Source of the DNA: JAGLSB01 sp023135955
GTDB lineage: Bacteria; Bacteroidota; Bacteroidia; Bacteroidales; GCA-2748055
NCBI GenBank assembly: GCA_030673645.1
Contig: DAOVIO010000067.1
Coordinates: 1-19,080 of the forward strand
Direction of reading: 5' to 3'
Length of the DNA stretch: 19,080 nt
This document shows positions 7,284 through 15,362 of the stretch, one piece after another. Both the position numbers and the translations under genes were made by a program. The stretch's first letter is position 1. Every line of letters starts with the position of its first letter. Under the pieces are notes generated by a model that ran no database searches, was not told the DNA's origin, and saw only the letters and a program-made list of their open reading frames with translations.

Positions 7284-9065
7284 ATGATAAATCTTACAAT
7301 AAACGGTTTAGAGTTAGAGGTTGATAAAGGAACGACTATTCTGGAGGCAGCAAAAAAACTAAATTTTCGGATACCAACCTTATGCCATCATCAGGATTTA
7401 TGTGTTGCAGGAAACTGCAGGGTTTGTGTGGTTGAGCAAGTCGGGAACAGAACTTTGGTGGCCGCTTGTGCAACTCCTGTAACGGAGGGTATGGAAATTA
7501 ATACAAATAGTCTTTCAGTACGGACATCACGTAAACATATAATAGAACTTTTACTTTCGGAGCATAATGCTGACTGTACAAAATGCTATAAAAATGGTGA
7601 ATGTGAGCTACAATCTCTGGCAAATGAATATTCAGTAGGAGATCACATTTTTCTTGATTTGATTGTTGATCACAAATCGATGATTGATATGTCCTCAGCC
7701 TCAATAATAAAGGACGATAGCAAATGTATCAGGTGTCTTCGCTGCGTTAGAACATGCGAGGAACTTCAGGGTGTACATGCTCTAGCCGTGGCAAATAAAG
7801 GATCTGAACAAAAAATCAGTAGTTTTTTCGATAAACCCTGGAGAGAAGTGATTTGTACTAATTGCGGACAATGTATAAATCGTTGTCCTACTGGTGCATT
7901 GGTAGAAAGAAATAATATTGAAGATGTGTGGAATGCTATTTTAGATCCTGAAAAGCATGTTGTAGTTCAAACCGCACCTGCAGTGAGGGTTAGTTTGGGT
8001 GAAGCATTGGGCTTTGAAGCTGGCCATACTGTTACTGGCAAAATGGTATCAGCACTGAAACGCATTGGTTTCGACAGTGTATTGGACACGGACTTTACAG
8101 CAGACCTAACAATTATTGAAGAGGGAACAGAACTTCTTACCAGACTTAAAGACGTTCTTGTTAACAAAAGGGATGATGTGGCTCTACCATTAACTACATC
8201 ATGTTCACCTGGTTGGATTAAGTTCATTGAACATATATACCCCGACTTTTTAAAAAACGTCTCAACCTGTAAGTCACCACAGCAAATGTTTGGTGCATTG
8301 GCGAAAACATATTTCGCACAGAAAAGAAAAATAGATCCCAAAAATATCGTAAGTGTATCGATAATGCCTTGTACTGCAAAAAAATTTGAGGCCAACCGAC
8401 CAGAAATGAGGTCTAGCGGATTCAAAGATGTTGATTTTGTTCTCACTACCAGGGAACTTGCCAGAATGGTTCGACAAGCGGGAATTGATTTCATGCGGCT
8501 GGAAGATGTAAATTACGATTCAATTATGGGAGAATCATCTGGTGCCAGCGTTATTTTTGGAGCAACCGGAGGGGTTATGGAGGCCGCATTAAGAACAGCC
8601 TATGAAATAGTAACAGGTCGAGAAGTACCATTTAAAAACCTTAATATAATTCCTGTTAGAGGAATGAAGGGTGTTAAGGAGGCCTCTATCAAAATTGACG
8701 GCTGTACTGATGAGTGGAAATTTCTTGAAGGTGTAGAACTAAAATGTGCCGTAGCACATGGACTTGTTAATGCACGAGAAGTAATGGAGAAAGTTAAGAA
8801 AGGGGATGCGGGATATCATTTTATTGAAATCATGGCTTGTCCGGGAGGCTGTTTGGGAGGAGGAGGACAACCTATTCCAACAAATTCTAAAATTAGAGCC
8901 AAGCGAGCCAGGGCTATTTACGATGAGGACATGGGTAAACCAATAAGAAAATCTCACGAAAACCCGGAAATTATACAAGTGTATAAAGATTTTCTAGGCA
9001 CTCCAAACTCACATAAATCTCACGAATTACTTCATACTCATTATAAAGAAAGAAATAGATATTAA
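7284..9065 (+). CDS. hydA: [FeFe]-hydrogenase catalytic subunit HydA (HndD-like)
   Basis: The product is 593 residues from the ATG at 7284. An in-frame ATG at 7209 lies inside hydB and only adds a non-family extension. Domains in order: [2Fe-2S] with C34, C45, C48, C62; His-Cys [4Fe-4S] with H94, C98, C101, C107; two [4Fe-4S] with C148/151/154/158 and C191/194/197/201; then the H-cluster domain. L1 reads TSCSPGW (305-311), L2 MPCTAKKFE (C363), L3 EIMACPGGCLGGGGQP (C519, C523). The small-subunit-like tail ends at HELLHTHYKERNRY without the C-terminal [2Fe-2S] extension of Thermotoga HydA. It should reduce protons with electrons delivered by HydB/HydC. In L1 the second cysteine of the usual TSCCP is Ser308. 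The HydE/F/G maturases are not in the window. Confidence 0.93.
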   Translation: MINLTINGLELEVDKGTTILEAAKKLNFRIPTLCHHQDLCVAGNCRVCVVEQVGNRTLVAACATPVTEGMEINTNSLSVRTSRKHIIELLLSEHNADCTKCYKNGECELQSLANEYSVGDHIFLDLIVDHKSMIDMSSASIIKDDSKCIRCLRCVRTCEELQGVHALAVANKGSEQKISSFFDKPWREVICTNCGQCINRCPTGALVERNNIEDVWNAILDPEKHVVVQTAPAVRVSLGEALGFEAGHTVTGKMVSALKRIGFDSVLDTDFTADLTIIEEGTELLTRLKDVLVNKRDDVALPLTTSCSPGWIKFIEHIYPDFLKNVSTCKSPQQMFGALAKTYFAQKRKIDPKNIVSVSIMPCTAKKFEANRPEMRSSGFKDVDFVLTTRELARMVRQAGIDFMRLEDVNYDSIMGESSGASVIFGATGGVMEAALRTAYEIVTGREVPFKNLNIIPVRGMKGVKEASIKIDGCTDEWKFLEGVELKCAVAHGLVNAREVMEKVKKGDAGYHFIEIMACPGGCLGGGGQPIPTNSKIRAKRARAIYDEDMGKPIRKSHENPEIIQVYKDFLGTPNSHKSHELLHTHYKERNRY

Positions 9066-9298
9066 ATCAGTGAGACTTTAATCTAAAGTGGTCTAATTCC
9101 CCGACCCTCTGGGGCGGAAATAAATATGTTTGCAGAGCAAACTCCTTTTAATACCTCGATGGCTCTGCCTCGGGGTAATTTATTTAGACGAATTGATGCT
9201 GAACCTGGTTCAGTACTGATCCCGATTGTGAAGCTGATCGGGATCTACCTGAGAAATATACCCCATAGCTTACTTTAGGGGGTTAGTTTTGACTCCCA
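9066..9298. repeat. Hairpin-rich intergenic cluster after hydA
   Basis: This non-coding stretch holds a run of inverted repeats: ACTTTA/TAAAGT (9075-9089), GTTTGC/GCAAAC (9128-9142), CTGAAC/GTTCAG (9199-9213), and GATCCCGAT/ATCGGGATC (9218-9245, 9-bp perfect stem). A long-range pair CCCCGA 9099-9104 with TCGGGG 9170-9175, with AATT on both sides, encloses the first part. The layout looks like dispersed intergenic repeat elements of Bacteroidota chromosomes, but copies elsewhere cannot be seen from here. Confidence 0.6.
9260..9290. terminator. Possible bidirectional terminator between hydA and the deacylase gene
   Basis: ACCCC (9260-9264) can pair with GGGGT (9279-9283) over a 14-base loop, with a short T-rich tract (TTAGTTTT) directly after it on the plus strand. 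It lies between the convergent hydA and tRNA-deacylase genes. The stem is short, so the call is tentative. Confidence 0.3.
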
Positions 9299-9787
9299 TT
9301 ATAATTCAAGCCATTCAAAATCATTTCCAGATAATTCCAGATACTTCAAAAAATCGTCCATTTTAATCACAAATGTGGCTGTATTATCATTAGGATGAAA
9401 ACTTATTTTTTCAGATTTCTTAAGGCCCTCATCTAAAAACACATATACATGATTGTCAGAGTCATTAATTAAACCAAAAACAGAAACCGATCCGGGTTTA
9501 ACACCCAGATATTTGTCCATTCTTTTTTCTGAAGCAAAACTTAGCTTACCTTGATTTAGTTTTTTCTCTAATTCATGTATTCCCAGGATTTTTTTATAAT
9601 CGAAAATTAACAGATAATGGCGGTTCCCCTTATGATTTCTAAAAAATAGGTTTTTGCAGTGGGCAGAGTCAATATTTCTCCAATATTTTAGAGCATCCTC
9701 TATTGTTGGAATTGAAGGATGCTCATAAACCTGAAATTTAATCTCATTTTTATCAAGGAATGAAGCAATTTTTTCTCTTTCTGTCAT
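9299..9787 (-). CDS. YbaK/ProX-type aminoacyl-tRNA deacylase
   Basis: The product is 162 residues, the length of the free-standing prolyl-tRNA-synthetase-associated editing domain (PrdX/ProX/YbaK superfamily). Features seen: the start EREKIASFLDKNEIKFQVYEHP, conserved Lys45 in a CKNLFFRN segment, and the glycine loop GVKPGSVSVFGL (95-106). Such proteins hydrolyse mischarged tRNA(Pro), usually Ala-tRNA(Pro). The exact substrate cannot be fixed from sequence alone. A TAGATTTG box on the minus strand (9807-9814) matches the Bacteroidota -7 element and would give a leader of roughly 12-20 bases; no clear -33 box was seen. It is convergent with hydA. Confidence 0.85.
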   Translation of the reverse strand: MTEREKIASFLDKNEIKFQVYEHPSIPTIEDALKYWRNIDSAHCKNLFFRNHKGNRHYLLIFDYKKILGIHELEKKLNQGKLSFASEKRMDKYLGVKPGSVSVFGLINDSDNHVYVFLDEGLKKSEKISFHPNDNTATFVIKMDDFLKYLELSGNDFEWLEL

Positions 9788-9860
9788 AATAGGCTCTAAT
9801 TTTCTCCAAATCTAAAAATAAGCATTGAAATTGTTATTTTAGTGGAAAGAATGAAAAATC

Positions 9861-10029
9861 ATGACTGATTACAAAGAATTATTTGAAAAGCAAAAGACAT
9901 TTTATAAATGAGGTGTTAGATGAAGCATTTCCTATAGAAAGGAGCAACTTAAAAGGATTTATATTAAGAGTTGTTGAAAGCGGATAGAAATATTATTTTA
10001 ATCAAGTTATATTACCTGGACAACAGTGA
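9861..10029 (+). pseudogene. Degenerate gene remnant, family unknown
   Basis: An ATG at 9861 opens MTDYKELFEKQKTFYK and then stops. The +1 frame continues with coding-like sequence (FINEVLDEAFPIERSNLKGF, then ILRVVESG), meets an in-frame TAG at 9985, and continues as KYYFNQVILPGQQ to a TGA at 10027. A start, one frame change and one internal stop in 170 bases look like the decayed remains of a plus-strand gene, probably with an internal deletion. I could not assign a family. Chance open sequence remains possible. Confidence 0.3.
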
Positions 10030-10037
10030 TTTAAAGA

Positions 10038-10835
10038 TTATTGAATAATTATTTTAAGTGTCTCGGATTTTTCTCCAGCACTTTCAAGAAAATAATAATA
10101 AATTCCAGGCAAAAAATCATCAGTTTCCAGTCTTAAATGATTAGTAAATCCATCTACCTGATACACCCCATGCTCTTTGCCGGAAGAGTTTAATATATGT
10201 AGATCAGCCAAGAGAACACCCTGGGGAAGAGTATAATCAATATTAACAAAACTATTTGTCGGATTTGGATAGCTGTCGATGGAAAATGCCGATTTTTTTG
10301 CCTCATTAATTACATTTACGACCCCTGGCAACTTATAAATATTTGTCCAAATTAAGTATGGATCCACAGAGAAATCATAGGCATACAAAAATAGACTGTA
10401 TTCATTTTCTGACGTCTCATTCACATAGGAATATAAGGCTTTCTCAACATCTAATAGTACAGTGCCATCCTCGTTAATCACCTTAGTGTGGTAAACATTG
10501 TGCTCCGGCACAGTACCATAAGCCGGAATCCATGCGTAATAGGTATAAAGAACTTCAATCTTAGCATCATCGTTAAAAAGATCTTCAGAAACGAAACGAA
10601 CATCGTATAACCTTTCGCCTCCCGGTACAGGTAGGTTTATTGTTTTATAAAGGGAAAAGTCCAGATTATAGATTCGGCATTGCGCAGAGGGTACATCCAT
10701 TAAATAATACTTATAAGTATTAGAATTAATTTTCGTAATGTTTGTAGAGTAATTGAATGTTTTATCCAGCCTTAACTGTCCATAAACACCATAGCCTAAA
10801 AATAAAAATCCGGCAATAAATAATATTCTTTTCAT
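10038..10835 (-). CDS. Secreted protein with type IX sorting domain, function unknown
   Basis: The product is 265 residues. Residues 1-20 (MKRILFIAGFLFLGYGVYGQ) form a signal peptide. The middle (about 21-180) is rich in Tyr, Asp and beta-strand-forming residues and matches no family I know. From YPNPTN (189-194) to the end it is a type A sorting domain, with the usual FVNIDYTLP and PGIYYYFLES strands and a basic-hydrophobic end. It should be exported through the Por/type IX system. It lies 96 bases downstream of xth on the same strand and may share its transcript. A large fraction of the protein is the sorting domain itself, so the cargo is small (about 160 residues). Confidence 0.8.
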   Translation of the reverse strand: MKRILFIAGFLFLGYGVYGQLRLDKTFNYSTNITKINSNTYKYYLMDVPSAQCRIYNLDFSLYKTINLPVPGGERLYDVRFVSEDLFNDDAKIEVLYTYYAWIPAYGTVPEHNVYHTKVINEDGTVLLDVEKALYSYVNETSENEYSLFLYAYDFSVDPYLIWTNIYKLPGVVNVINEAKKSAFSIDSYPNPTNSFVNIDYTLPQGVLLADLHILNSSGKEHGVYQVDGFTNHLRLETDDFLPGIYYYFLESAGEKSETLKIIIQ

Positions 10836-10931
10836 TCGTTATTTAGTTTTATTTTCTTTCTTCTAATATCGAAAATCCCAGTTTGCCGCCAAGCATCGAT
10901 ATTTGCAGCTTTAAGAGAATAGCATGTGTCT

Positions 10932-11696
10932 TTAATTTTTAAACTCAATCCAAACCGGACAATGATCTGAATGCATTACATCTGCCATAATTCCTGCATT
11001 TGCAAGACCTTGCTTTAGGTTTTCAGTTATCATATGATAATCAATTCTCCAACCCAGATTTTTTGCTCTGGAATTTGCGCGATAACTCCACCAGGAATAT
11101 TTTTCAGGACTTTTATCCATTTCCCTGAAGCTATCTACGAAACCTTGTCCTACAAAATTATCCATCCAGTCTCTTTCTTCAGGTAAAAATCCTGATGATT
11201 TTTTATGTCGTTCAGGATGATTGATGTCAATTGGCTTATGACAAATATTATAATCCCCACAAAGAATAATTTTTGGCCTTTCTTTTTTTAGCTTATCAAT
11301 GAATATTTGCATGTCAGATAAATACTCCATTTTAAAAGCTTGTCTTTCTTCACCGCTCGACCCGGAAGGAAAATAGGAGTTTATAAGAGTAAAATTTTCA
11401 AAATCAAGCCGGATAACCCGCCCCTCGCGATCGTATTTTTGTATACCTATTCCAGTTGAAAACTTTTCAGGTTTTATCTTAGTTAGAACGCCAACTCCGC
11501 TGTATCCTTTTTTTTCGGCCATGTTCCAATATTGATAATATCCAAGAACTTCAAAAGCAAGCTTATCAACCTGATCTTCTTGCATTTTTGTTTCTTGTAT
11601 ACATATTATATCCGGATTTTCATTTTCCAGCCATTCAAGAAAACCCTTCTTGATTGCTGCCCTTAACCCGTTTACATTGTATGAGATTATCTTCAT
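10932..11696 (-). CDS. xth: Exodeoxyribonuclease III
   Basis: The product is 254 residues, full length for the ExoIII/AP-endonuclease family of the EEP fold. Catalytic and metal residues are all visible: N7 (YNVNGLRA), E35 (IQETK), Y108 (INSYFPSG), D148 and N150 (GDYNICH), and D244-H245 (SDHCPVW). It cleaves DNA at abasic sites and removes 3' blocking groups in base excision repair, acting in the cytoplasm. It is divergent from rsgA; a TAACTTTA box on the minus strand just upstream resembles a weak -7 element. Confidence 0.95.
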   Translation of the reverse strand: MKIISYNVNGLRAAIKKGFLEWLENENPDIICIQETKMQEDQVDKLAFEVLGYYQYWNMAEKKGYSGVGVLTKIKPEKFSTGIGIQKYDREGRVIRLDFENFTLINSYFPSGSSGEERQAFKMEYLSDMQIFIDKLKKERPKIILCGDYNICHKPIDINHPERHKKSSGFLPEERDWMDNFVGQGFVDSFREMDKSPEKYSWWSYRANSRAKNLGWRIDYHMITENLKQGLANAGIMADVMHSDHCPVWIEFKN

Positions 11697-11850
11697 AAAT
11701 AGAAATTTAAATTAATGTAAAGTTATTGTTTTTAGATTGAGAAACTCATTATAATTGGCTTCTAAATTGTAGAAACCGACTTTTGAAAAACATATTTTAA
11801 GCTAATATAAATCATTAGCCTTAAATTTTTGCCATAGAGGAAGAAAGAAA

Positions 11851-12813
11851 ATGTTAAATTTGTCGGAAAGACCAAAGCTTTTGATAAACGGAGTAGTTAT
11901 AAAAACAACCGGTAGCTGGTATACGGTAAAGCCAGAGGGGGATAATTCTGCAATTGTTAACTGTAGAATCAAGGGGATTTACAGGGTAAAAGGAATTAGA
12001 GCTACAAATCCGGTAGCAGTTGGCGATCAGGTTGGATTTACGATGAACGAAGATGGCACAGGAATTATTTCAAGTATTCAAGAAAGAAAAAATTACATTA
12101 TACGCCGGTCTTCGAATCTTTCTAAAGAATATCAGTTAATTGCTACTAATGTAGATGAGGCCTGGCTTATTGTAAGTCTGATTTACCCCAAAACCTATCC
12201 CGAATTTATTGATCGCTTTTTAGTTGCCGCTGAAGCATATAGTATACCCGTGAACATTGTTTTTAATAAATCAGATTTATATAAGGATGAATTAAAGGAA
12301 GATTTGGAGATTTTTCTTTATATGTATCGGTCTATTGGTTATAATTGCTATACTGTTTCTGCCATTCAAAATGAGGGCCTTGGAGTTATAATGGCGAAAA
12401 TGAAAAATAAGATCAACGTATTTGCAGGAAATAGCGGAGTAGGGAAGTCTACCCTAATTAATATAATAGATCCAGATATAAACTTAAAGGTTGCGGAGAT
12501 TTCTCAAGCTCATAAAACAGGGAAACACACAACTACATTCGCAGAAATGCATCAATTATCTATGGGCGGATATGTGATAGACACTCCCGGAATCAGGGGC
12601 TTTGGGCTGATTGATTTCGGAAGGGAAGAATTGTTTCATTACTTTCCCGAGATTTTTAAAGTATCACAATCCTGTAAATTTCATAATTGTCTTCATATGA
12701 ATGAGCCAGGTTGTGCTGTTATTGAAGCCGTTGAAAAGGGTGAAATATTTGACTCCAGATACTTTAGTTATTTGAGTTTGCTTGACGACAGTGGTGGAAA
12801 GCATAGGGAATAA
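11851..12813 (+). CDS. rsgA: Ribosome small subunit-dependent GTPase RsgA
   Basis: The product is 320 residues. An N-terminal OB-fold (about 13-95) precedes a circularly permuted GTPase: the G4 motif NKSD (139-142) comes before the P-loop GNSGVGKST (193-201) and G3 DTPG (244-247). A C-terminal zinc knuckle has C275, C280, H282, C288 (C-x4-C-x-H-x5-C). RsgA assists late 30S maturation and GTP-dependent release of assembly factors. The ATG at 11851 has a GAGGAA purine run 8 bases upstream and is retained, although homologues often start about 12 residues later. It is a single gene, divergent from xth. Confidence 0.95.
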   Translation: MLNLSERPKLLINGVVIKTTGSWYTVKPEGDNSAIVNCRIKGIYRVKGIRATNPVAVGDQVGFTMNEDGTGIISSIQERKNYIIRRSSNLSKEYQLIATNVDEAWLIVSLIYPKTYPEFIDRFLVAAEAYSIPVNIVFNKSDLYKDELKEDLEIFLYMYRSIGYNCYTVSAIQNEGLGVIMAKMKNKINVFAGNSGVGKSTLINIIDPDINLKVAEISQAHKTGKHTTTFAEMHQLSMGGYVIDTPGIRGFGLIDFGREELFHYFPEIFKVSQSCKFHNCLHMNEPGCAVIEAVEKGEIFDSRYFSYLSLLDDSGGKHRE

Positions 12814-12827
12814 TTATCTTTCCCTAT
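12803..12827. terminator. Hairpin at the rsgA stop codon
   Basis: An 8-bp perfect stem, ATAGGGAA (12803-12810) with TTCCCTAT (12820-12827), encloses a 9-base loop that contains the TAA stop of rsgA. It lies between convergent genes and is followed on the plus strand by an A-run and not a T-run. It may stop transcription weakly or protect the 3' end. Confidence 0.4.
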
Positions 12828-12848
12828 ATTCCAAAAAAAGAGAAAACC

Positions 12849-14051
12849 CTAATTGAAACGCTTAATAGCTTTTTCTGCAATAGTTTCTCCAATTGAAAGA
12901 GATGCTGTTGCAGCCGGTGAGGGTGCGTTCAGAACATTTATAACCTTGTCATTTTCAAGAAATAAAAAGTCGTCAATTAACTTACCGCTTCTATCACATG
13001 CCTGAGCCCTTACTCCTGCTCCTCCAGGCACAAGATCGCGCGAGCTTAAACCTGGCAATAGTTTTTGTAGTGAGCGTGTAAACGCTGCTTTATTGTATGA
13101 CCTGTAGAATTCTCCTATTCCCATTGCCATGTGGATAAACATCAGTTTTTGTAAACCGGGCCAGCTAAACGACGACCAAGTGTCTTTTAGAGAGAAACTG
13201 GATTTTTTATATCCTTCCCTTTTGAAGGAAAATACGGCATTCGGACCCGCCTCAACCTTACCATTTATCATGCGGGTAAAATGTACTCCCAGAAATGGGA
13301 ATTCCGGATCAGGAACCGGATATATCAAATTATTTACCAGCGATTTTTTCTCGTCGGAAAGGGTGTAGTATTCTCCCCGGAATGGGATTATCCGATAATT
13401 ATGTTTTCCATAAGTTAAATTGGCAATACGATCTGAAAATAAGCCAGCAGTATTTATTATTAATTTTGCCGAATAACTATTGTTTTTAGTTACTACCGTT
13501 GAAAGCTCTGATTGCATTTTTATATCTACAACTTCTTCATTTAGCTTAATTTCGCCTCCGAGTTTTGTAGTAAATACGTCCTTCATTTTAAGGCTCACTT
13601 CCTTAAAGTCAATAATACCAGTATAAGGAACATCTATACCTTTTATAGCTGTTACATTCGGCTCTTTTTCAAGCACTTCATCTTTAGAAAGCCTTTTTAG
13701 TTTAGACAATCCGTTTTCAATTCCCCTTTGGTATAAATCTTCAAGCCTTCCCAATTCATTTTCTTTTGTGGCTACAATTATTTTTCCACAAAGCTCATAT
13801 TTTATGTTGTTTTCATTAGCGAATCTTAAAAGCATATCATAACCTCGCAGACAATTTTGAGCCTTCAAACTTCCCGGTCTGTAATAAATACCAGAGTGAA
13901 TTACTCCACTATTATTTCCAGTCTGATGCATAGAAACTTCACTTTCCTTTTCCAGCAGGACCACTTTTAGGACTGGGTTTTTCTCTTTTATTTTTAATGC
14001 GGTTGAAAGGCCTACAATTCCCCCGCCAATGATGATAATATCTGATATCAT
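12849..14051 (-). CDS. lhgO: L-2-hydroxyglutarate oxidase
   Basis: The product is 400 residues, a DAO-family FAD-dependent oxidase. The dinucleotide-binding motif IIIGGGIVGLSTAL lies at 5-18. The LhgO signature QTGNNSGVIHSGIYYRPGSL follows (about 43-62), and a C-terminal GGAGVRAQA segment and NAPSPAATASLSIG are also typical. The enzyme oxidises L-2-hydroxyglutarate, a by-product of malate or lactate dehydrogenase side activity, back to 2-oxoglutarate, and in E. coli passes electrons to the quinone pool. It starts 5 bases after the stop of the upstream aminotransferase gene, so the two are almost certainly co-transcribed. Confidence 0.93.
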   Translation of the reverse strand: MISDIIIIGGGIVGLSTALKIKEKNPVLKVVLLEKESEVSMHQTGNNSGVIHSGIYYRPGSLKAQNCLRGYDMLLRFANENNIKYELCGKIIVATKENELGRLEDLYQRGIENGLSKLKRLSKDEVLEKEPNVTAIKGIDVPYTGIIDFKEVSLKMKDVFTTKLGGEIKLNEEVVDIKMQSELSTVVTKNNSYSAKLIINTAGLFSDRIANLTYGKHNYRIIPFRGEYYTLSDEKKSLVNNLIYPVPDPEFPFLGVHFTRMINGKVEAGPNAVFSFKREGYKKSSFSLKDTWSSFSWPGLQKLMFIHMAMGIGEFYRSYNKAAFTRSLQKLLPGLSSRDLVPGGAGVRAQACDRSGKLIDDFLFLENDKVINVLNAPSPAATASLSIGETIAEKAIKRFN

Positions 14052-14056
14052 ATAAG

Positions 14057-14869
14057 TTATGTAATATGTTTGTTTATAATCTTTTTATACTGTTCAATTA
14101 ATATTGTCAGGATAGGATGAGAAGAAGGAAAAGACATGTCGTCTAGCTTTGAAACAGGAATAATCCCCGGTGATGTGCCCGTAAGAAAAATAGCTGCAGC
14201 ATCATTTAAATCTGACATTGAAAAATCCATCTCAACTATGTCAATCTTCTTTTCCTTACAAATTTGAAAAACTATTTTGCGTGTAATACCTTTTAAAACA
14301 TTTTCGCCTGGGGCCGTCAGAATTCTATCTCCGATAATTGCAAAAAAATTTGACTGACTACCTTCTCTAATTATCCCGTTTTCAACTAAAAGGACATCGT
14401 ATGCGCTATATTTTTGTTTTAGCTTATAAACACTTTTTTTAAAATCGGGTCTCCAGCTTTTTAAATTGGGATTTGGACGACCTTCCTGAATACTAATAAT
14501 CTTCACACCATCTACATAATCATTTTCAGAAGGATAATAATGGGGGGTCTGGTATATATATACTTGACATATGTTTTTAGATTCTGAGTGCAATACAATC
14601 TTTAAATTCCCCTCTTTTTCTGGATTTACTTCAATTAATTTATTCACTTTCTTCCGGAGAGATTCCAGAGTAATATTATGACAAAGCTTGTTTCCTGTAG
14701 AAGAATTTATGAGTCTTTCAAAATGATTTTCAAAAAAAAGCGGAATCTTATTAGCAAATCGCAATACTTCATAAACGTTAATACCCCTCGATAAGAATTT
14801 AACATCAATATTTGAAGCAGAAATCAATTCATTATCCAAAAAAAAATATGAGCCTGTAATTTCAGTCAT
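14057..14869 (-). CDS. Class IV (fold type IV) PLP aminotransferase
   Basis: The product is 270 residues from the ATG at 14869; a GTG at 14893 would add eight hydrophobic residues that look unrelated to the family. The fold-type IV pattern is clear: a substrate-loop start with SRGINVYEVLRF, then FFENHFERL. The PLP lysine region is PDFKKSVYKLKQ (Lys144 or Lys145), followed by VENGIIREGSQSNFFA with Glu169, which contacts the pyridine nitrogen. Members include branched-chain aminotransferase, D-amino acid transaminase and aminodeoxychorismate lyase; the sequence does not decide among them. It is the first gene of a pair with lhgO. A transaminase that uses 2-oxoglutarate beside an enzyme that returns 2-oxoglutarate is suggestive but unproven. 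Confidence 0.85.
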   Translation of the reverse strand: MTEITGSYFFLDNELISASNIDVKFLSRGINVYEVLRFANKIPLFFENHFERLINSSTGNKLCHNITLESLRKKVNKLIEVNPEKEGNLKIVLHSESKNICQVYIYQTPHYYPSENDYVDGVKIISIQEGRPNPNLKSWRPDFKKSVYKLKQKYSAYDVLLVENGIIREGSQSNFFAIIGDRILTAPGENVLKGITRKIVFQICKEKKIDIVEMDFSMSDLNDAAAIFLTGTSPGIIPVSKLDDMSFPSSHPILTILIEQYKKIINKHIT

Positions 14870-14992
14870 TAACAATAAGCTTAAATATTCCACATATGAA
14901 AAAGGAGTCCAATATTAGTAAATATCCTGCTGACAAAAAAGGACTTTTATTATGGACAGGAATATATTTTCAAGCCTGAAATGACAAAATAG

Positions 14993-15187
14993 CTATAACC
15001 CTAACCCAAAAACTTCCTCAATGGATAAGCCAAATACTTTGGATATATCATAGGCTAACTTAAGAGAAGGATTATATTTTTCCTTCTCAAGAAATACAAT
15101 TGTTTCTCTTCTGACACCAACTTTTTTTGCAAGATCCATTTGAGTAAGCTTATGCCTGGCTCTTAATTCTTTAATTTTATTGCTCAT
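14993..15187 (-). CDS. Small XRE-family HTH regulator
   Basis: The product is 64 residues, almost entirely one Cro/C1-type helix-turn-helix: IKELRARHKLTQMDLAKKVG, then VRRETIVFLEKEKYNPSLKLAYDISKVFG. The tail is SIEEVFGLGL. It is a DNA-binding protein with no separate ligand domain. Its ATG overlaps the end of the upstream small membrane-protein gene by 11 bases, implying translational coupling. Such pairs of a tiny regulator and a short membrane protein are common in bacteria; autoregulation of its own operon is the likeliest role (inference). Confidence 0.85.
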   Translation of the reverse strand: MSNKIKELRARHKLTQMDLAKKVGVRRETIVFLEKEKYNPSLKLAYDISKVFGLSIEEVFGLGL

Positions 15188-15362
15188 CTTTAATCCCGGT
15201 ATATTTTAAAATTACCCAATGGATTCCTAATAATACAGCCATTCCGATGATCCCAATACCGAAAAGACTTTCCGTTTCATATTTCCCGTCAGAATCAAGA
15301 TACATTAAGCCCAGCCATAAATATAGGGAAAAATAGTATGCTCTTCCGGCAGCAATATTCAA
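15177..15362 (-). CDS. Small two-helix membrane protein coupled to the HTH gene
   Basis: The uninterrupted frame encodes 61 residues from a TTG at 15360-15362. It has two membrane segments (about residues 9-22 and 33-54), with a short charged loop (DSDGKYETES) between them. The family is unknown. The start is odd. An ATG lies 13 bases upstream (15373-15375) followed by seven A, one base out of frame. With six A it would read MKKLLNIAAGRAYYFSL, a natural N-terminus for such a protein. Either translation begins at TTG, or the A7 tract carries a frameshift or slippage site. A good promoter match (15407-15438) places the transcript start just ahead of the ATG. Confidence 0.7.
   Translation of the reverse strand: MNIAAGRAYYFSLYLWLGLMYLDSDGKYETESLFGIGIIGMAVLLGIHWVILKYTGIKDEQ

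Noticed and set aside
7967..8494. 175-codon minus-strand open frame
   Set aside because: It is the complement of the hydA catalytic domain, which carries all expected cluster motifs.
5593..9065. Part of a respiratory complex I operon (nuoEFG)
   Set aside because: The third gene has the H-cluster motifs L1-L3 of [FeFe]-hydrogenase, and no other nuo genes are present.
14993..15362. Toxin-antitoxin pair
   Set aside because: The small membrane protein has two helices and a charged loop and does not look like a known toxin; the HTH protein alone does not justify the call.
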